A stretch of DNA of 64,000 bases from Candidatus Hydrogenedens sp. (GTDB lineage: Bacteria > Hydrogenedentota > Hydrogenedentia > Hydrogenedentales > JAEUWI01): positions 97,504 to 161,503 of the forward strand of contig WGMK01000017.1 of the NCBI GenBank assembly GCA_016125095.1, in the 5' to 3' direction. The notes below the pieces were generated by a model. It had not been told where the DNA came from and did no database searches. It saw nothing but the letters and a program-made list of their open reading frames with translations. Made by a program: the position numbers and the translations under genes. Below, one piece after another: positions 60,987 to 64,000 of this stretch; position 1 is the first letter of the stretch, and each line of letters opens with the position of its first letter.

Positions 60987-61972
60987 ACCGTCGGAACGTC
61001 CTGCTGAATTGGCAGTTTTCTGCGCACGGTATAGGTCGGCTTGCGCTGGCTCTCGAAATAGGTGCGGATGCTGATTTCGCCGAGCAGGCCGATGCTGAGA
61101 AACTGCAGTCCGCCGAGCATAAGAAAGATGGCGATGAACATCCAGCCGCTCGAGGTGACGTCCTGATAGGGCGGCGTAATTTTCTCGACCACACTGACCA
61201 CGCCCGACGCTATGCCGAGCGCCGCCAGCACCAGCCCGACGCCGCCGAAGACCCGCATGGGCTTGGTGGCATAGGTGAGCAGGAACTTCACGGTGAACAA
61301 ATCGAGAATGACGCTGATGGTGCGGCCGATGCCGTACTTGGACTTGCCGTGCATGCGGGGCCGGTGGTTCACCTGAATCTCGGTGATTCGCGCGCCGCCC
61401 CAGCTGGCCACGGCCGGCAACAGCCGATGCATTTCGCCGTAGAAAGAAATGTGCTCGATAACCGCCCGGTGGTATGCCTTCATGGTGCAGCCGTAATCGT
61501 GCAGGTGCACGCCGGTGATGAAGCTGATGATGCCGTTGGCCATTCGCGAGGGCAGCACCCGCGACACATAGGGGTCTTCGCGCTTCACCCGCCAGCCGCT
61601 GACCAGATCGAATCCTGCATTGATTTGTTCTATGAAGCGGGGAATGTCCGCCGGGTCGTTCTGCAAATCGCCGTCCATGGGCAGGATGACCTCGCCAGTG
61701 GCCAGATCGAAGCCGGCAGCCATGGCCGCCGTCTGGCCGAAATTGCGGCGCAGCTGCACGCCGCCGACCAGGCCTGGATGCTGCGCGCTGAGTTCCTCGA
61801 TCACCGGGAAACTGCGGTCGGTGCTGGCGTCGTCCACGAAGATGATCTCGTAAGGATATTCCGGCAGCGCCTGCATGGCCGCGATAATCTCCGCGCACAG
61901 CTGCGGCAGAGACGATTCCTCGTTGTACACGGGAATCACGATGGAGATGCGGTAGGGCTGCGGCTCGGGCAT
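60983..61972 (-). CDS. Membrane glycosyltransferase family 2 (DPM1/GtrB/ArnC-like)
   Basis: The 329-residue protein has a GT2 domain (about 1-235; IVIPVYNEESSLPQL, VDDASTDRS and PMDGDLQNDP, the DxD-like metal motif). Two C-terminal membrane helices (about 250-310) follow. This layout matches polyprenyl-phosphate sugar synthases that load glucose, mannose or aminoarabinose onto undecaprenyl phosphate. DUF2723-type GT-C enzymes such as that at 418 use such donors, so the two could cooperate. I chose the ATG at 61972. Confidence 0.9.
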   Translation of the reverse strand: MPEPQPYRISIVIPVYNEESSLPQLCAEIIAAMQALPEYPYEIIFVDDASTDRSFPVIEELSAQHPGLVGGVQLRRNFGQTAAMAAGFDLATGEVILPMDGDLQNDPADIPRFIEQINAGFDLVSGWRVKREDPYVSRVLPSRMANGIISFITGVHLHDYGCTMKAYHRAVIEHISFYGEMHRLLPAVASWGGARITEIQVNHRPRMHGKSKYGIGRTISVILDLFTVKFLLTYATKPMRVFGGVGLVLAALGIASGVVSVVEKITPPYQDVTSSGWMFIAIFLMLGGLQFLSIGLLGEISIRTYFESQRKPTYTVRRKLPIQQDVPTV

Positions 61973-62135
61973 GGACCGTCCTGATGGTTGAACCAGCGCG
62001 CCGGCACCGGCTTCCTCGACAGGCGCTGCGCGCTGCATAGCATAGCCAATTACGGGGCGCGAAGTTAACCGGGGCCGTGCAAGCCTCCGGCCGCCTGTGG
62101 CACACTGCCGCCCGGCAAACTGGCGGAGCGGATAA

Positions 62136-62933
62136 TTGCCCACATCGACGGACAAATCGGTCTATGTACTCGGAAGCGGCGCGTCCATGCTGGCGTTGTC
62201 GGCCGCAGAGCGCTTGTTCCTGCAGACGCAAACCACGGTGGCCATGAATAAGTACCTCCTGTTCTGGGATATCATCGGCTTGTGGCCCACCCATTTCTTT
62301 CTCGCCGATATTCATTATCCCGCGCTACGGGTCTATGAGGAGTCCGTGGCGATCGCCGCTGCACACGGGCGCCCGCCCCGCTTCCTGCTCGACCGGCAAT
62401 TTCGGCTGCGCTATTCGGAAAACACCTTCCGCCGCCTGCTTAACCGCCGCTTCGCGCGCGAGCAACTGCACCGCTACGGGTTTACCCCGAACCCGGCCGC
62501 GCGCCCGGCCGAGGCCACTTATTTCCGCCGCACGCACGGATGGGATTCGCCGGAGCGCTGGGCGACCTCGCTCCGGGAGAAGCTCTATTTCTACCGCGGC
62601 AGCCTGTCGGTGCTGCTGAACCTGCTGACGATTCTGAATCTTGGAAAGCACATCAAGCTGCTCGGCGTGGACTTGGGTTCCCCGGGCAGCTTTTACGACG
62701 ACCGCCTGGCAGAGCGGCCGTACCTGATGGACGACTACTTGCGGCTGCAGCAGTCCGGCGCCGTGCAGCAGCACATGACCGCGGCCGAGTTTAAGGGCAT
62801 GCCGGGTATTCAGGCGAAGTGGCCCTTTATCCAGCGGAGCGTCGAGGCGGCGGGATTCCGGTTGTCTTGCTGCAACCCGGAGAGCCTGCTCGTCAAGGAA
62901 GGCCTGTGCCCCTACGCGCCGGTGATTGAATGA
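62136..62933 (+). CDS. Uncharacterised protein between glycosyltransferases (GT42/DUF115-like pattern)
   Basis: The 265-residue protein begins VYVLGSGASMLALS and continues with VAMNKYLLFWDIIGLWPTHFFLAD (given as landmark). A G-x-G-x-S start with a later N-x-x-x-F/Y and an aspartate-rich strand is seen in sialyltransferase-like (GT42) and MptE/DUF115-type proteins. I cannot assign it to either with certainty. TTG at 62136 is the likely start, with GGAG upstream. Its stop overlaps the GT2 gene by 4 bases, so it very probably works in the same glycan pathway. Confidence 0.6.
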   Translation: MPTSTDKSVYVLGSGASMLALSAAERLFLQTQTTVAMNKYLLFWDIIGLWPTHFFLADIHYPALRVYEESVAIAAAHGRPPRFLLDRQFRLRYSENTFRRLLNRRFAREQLHRYGFTPNPAARPAEATYFRRTHGWDSPERWATSLREKLYFYRGSLSVLLNLLTILNLGKHIKLLGVDLGSPGSFYDDRLAERPYLMDDYLRLQQSGAVQQHMTAAEFKGMPGIQAKWPFIQRSVEAAGFRLSCCNPESLLVKEGLCPYAPVIE

Positions 62934-63850
62934 TCACGCAAAACCCTGCAATCAGCGTCGTCGTCTGTACGCACAATCGCGCTGCGTATCTATCCGCCAT
63001 GCTCGATTCATTCTATGCACAGGATCTCGCTGGCGCATCGTATGAAGTGCTGGTGGTCGACAATGCCTCGACAGATGAGACCGCCGAGATCGCCGCGGCG
63101 CATCAAGAGTCGCCCGGATTCCGCTATGTATACGAGCCGCAACAAGGCCTATCGCACGCGCGGAATCGGGTGTTGGCCGAAGCCTGCGGCGGTGTGGTTG
63201 CCTATCTGGACGACGACGTGTTGGTGAGCCAGCGTTGGCTGGCCGCGCTGGCGCGATGCTTCGAAGAGACGAAGGCCGATGTCGTTGGCGGGCGGAGCCT
63301 GCTGCGCTTCGAACAGACACCTCCCCCCTGGTTCGGCCCGCAGTTCCGTCGCATGCTCTCCGAGGTCGACCTGGGCGATTCGCGTTGCGACGCTGGCGAC
63401 GGCCGCAGGCTGTATGGATTGAACCTCGCGTATCGCGCCGACGCCTTGCGACGGATCGGCGGATTCGATACGGGCTACGGACGTACGGGCGCAAACCTGG
63501 TTTCCGGCGAAGACCTGCGCGCCAACGCACTGATCGCTGCCGAGGGCGGGCGCCTGGTGTATGAACCGGAGGCTCTGGTGGAGCATCAGATTCCAGCAGC
63601 GCGCTGCGAGTGGGACTACCTGATGCGGCTGGCGCAGACAGGCGTCGCCACGCGGCTGACGCTGGATACGGACGCGCCGCGCGGTCGCAGGGCCGCCGCT
63701 ACCCTGGAAGCTTTAGCGAAGTACATGCTTGCCGTTGCCGGGGCGCCTGCGGCCTTCATCCGTGGACGCGAAAGCTACGCCTGGCGACTCAATCGAATCG
63801 AGCGTCTGCGGCAATCCGCCCTGACACTTGGCTATATAGCCCACCGATAG
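62930..63850 (+). CDS. Glycosyltransferase family 2 protein
   Basis: The 306-residue protein is a GT-A-fold GT2 enzyme. The nucleotide-binding start ISVVVCTHNRAAYL is followed by VVDNASTDET, the metal-binding YLDDDVLV (DxD) and, later, GEDLRANALIAAEGG as the base region. No membrane helices are seen. It is coupled to the preceding unknown gene by an ATGA overlap. The acceptor is unknown. Confidence 0.92.
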   Translation: MITQNPAISVVVCTHNRAAYLSAMLDSFYAQDLAGASYEVLVVDNASTDETAEIAAAHQESPGFRYVYEPQQGLSHARNRVLAEACGGVVAYLDDDVLVSQRWLAALARCFEETKADVVGGRSLLRFEQTPPPWFGPQFRRMLSEVDLGDSRCDAGDGRRLYGLNLAYRADALRRIGGFDTGYGRTGANLVSGEDLRANALIAAEGGRLVYEPEALVEHQIPAARCEWDYLMRLAQTGVATRLTLDTDAPRGRRAAATLEALAKYMLAVAGAPAAFIRGRESYAWRLNRIERLRQSALTLGYIAHR

Positions 63851-63863
63851 ATTCGACAACATT

Positions 63864-64000
63864 TGGCAGATTCAAACACTAAGTGCAACAGGCGGTCCTG
63901 TGCTTCGGTTCAGGTCTTGATGGTGTAGAGGACACCGCGGGGCCTTGCGGTAAGATGAGGTTTCTTGAGTACTTCAACTTACGCAGGAGACCCCGCGATG
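63864..64000 (+). mobile_element. Possible left end of an IS30-like insertion sequence
   Basis: TGGCAGATTCAA (63864-63875) and GCAACAG (63885-63891) resemble the terminal repeat of IS30 as I recall it, with the same 9-base spacing between the two motifs. GGAG and an ATG at 63998 follow at the window's last bases, where a transposase would begin. The element continues outside the window, so this is a tentative call from memory of one reference element. Confidence 0.35.

Noticed and set aside
60987..62315. Upstream extension of the GT4 gene to 821 codons
   Set aside because: The extension overlaps the GT2 gene, whose protein has clear motifs. The GT4 N-lobe begins at 60986.

Overview
This is a GC-rich bacterial chromosome segment with about 55 protein genes and one tRNA. 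The gene mix is: secreted sulfatases, DUF1080, ThuA, Tat-exported Gfo/Idh/MocA and sugar isomerase proteins; very long multidomain surface proteins ending in a Cys-containing dockerin-like module; DUF1559 prepilins; and MoxR-DUF58-transglutaminase. It is most like Candidatus Hydrogenedentota or a Planctomycete/PVC-like relative. This placement rests on gene content and the characteristic C-terminal module, not on a phylogenetic marker.

Layout. 1-417 is the end of an interspersed repeat. 418-4760 is a minus-strand operon for membrane and housekeeping functions (CDP-alcohol phosphatidyltransferase, Der, PlsY, DUF2723 glycosyltransferase). 4824-5703 is an overlapping response-regulator/PilZ pair. 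5972-7339 is a sulfatase flanked by hairpin repeats. 7722-12790 carries a lipid-linked set: MarR regulator, MFS-PlsC-AMP-binding fusion and alpha/beta hydrolase. 12946-15792 has a membrane protein, a MshEN-HDOD protein and ThuA. tRNA-Asn (15859) is followed by an AbiEi/AbiEii toxin-antitoxin pair. 18010-21586 holds small accessory enzymes (YCII, VOC, SDR, ADP-ribosylglycohydrolase, DUF2200). 21861-23831 is an ELWxxDGT-repeat surface protein.

24063-30485 runs from an HTH/zinc-ribbon protein into a membrane protein-MoxR-DUF58-transglutaminase operon. 30548-41806 is the most unusual region. It holds a MoxR gene fragment, an LRR/dockerin-like/sulfatase-like fusion, covarying palindromic repeats, a DUF1080 protein, a repeat protein with the dockerin-like module, purU, and a 1274-residue protein with eight DUF5011-type repeats and the same module. 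42017-44189 has a degenerate CPBP protein and a Tat-exported oxidoreductase with a clear terminator. 44279-46713 is a BsuBI/PstI-type restriction-modification pair of visibly lower GC. 46775-50989 has a GNAT-HDAC fusion, a sugar isomerase-like protein, shikimate kinase and a putative outer-membrane protein. 51049-57729 is a complete phosphate module, phoB-phoR-pstS-pstC-pstA-pstB-phoU. A DUF1559 prepilin follows. 58726-63850 is a glycosyltransferase cluster in two divergent arms. The last ~140 bases look like the left end of an IS30-like insertion sequence.

How the parts fit: the Pho module senses and imports phosphate. The lipid genes (pgsA-like, plsY, Aas-like fusion) supply and remodel phospholipid. 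The secreted enzymes and glycosyltransferases suggest an organism that degrades and builds complex, possibly sulfated, glycans at its surface. The best candidate for an undescribed system is the shared Cys-rich dockerin-like module on three neighbouring secreted proteins. All identities and alignments were made by eye.
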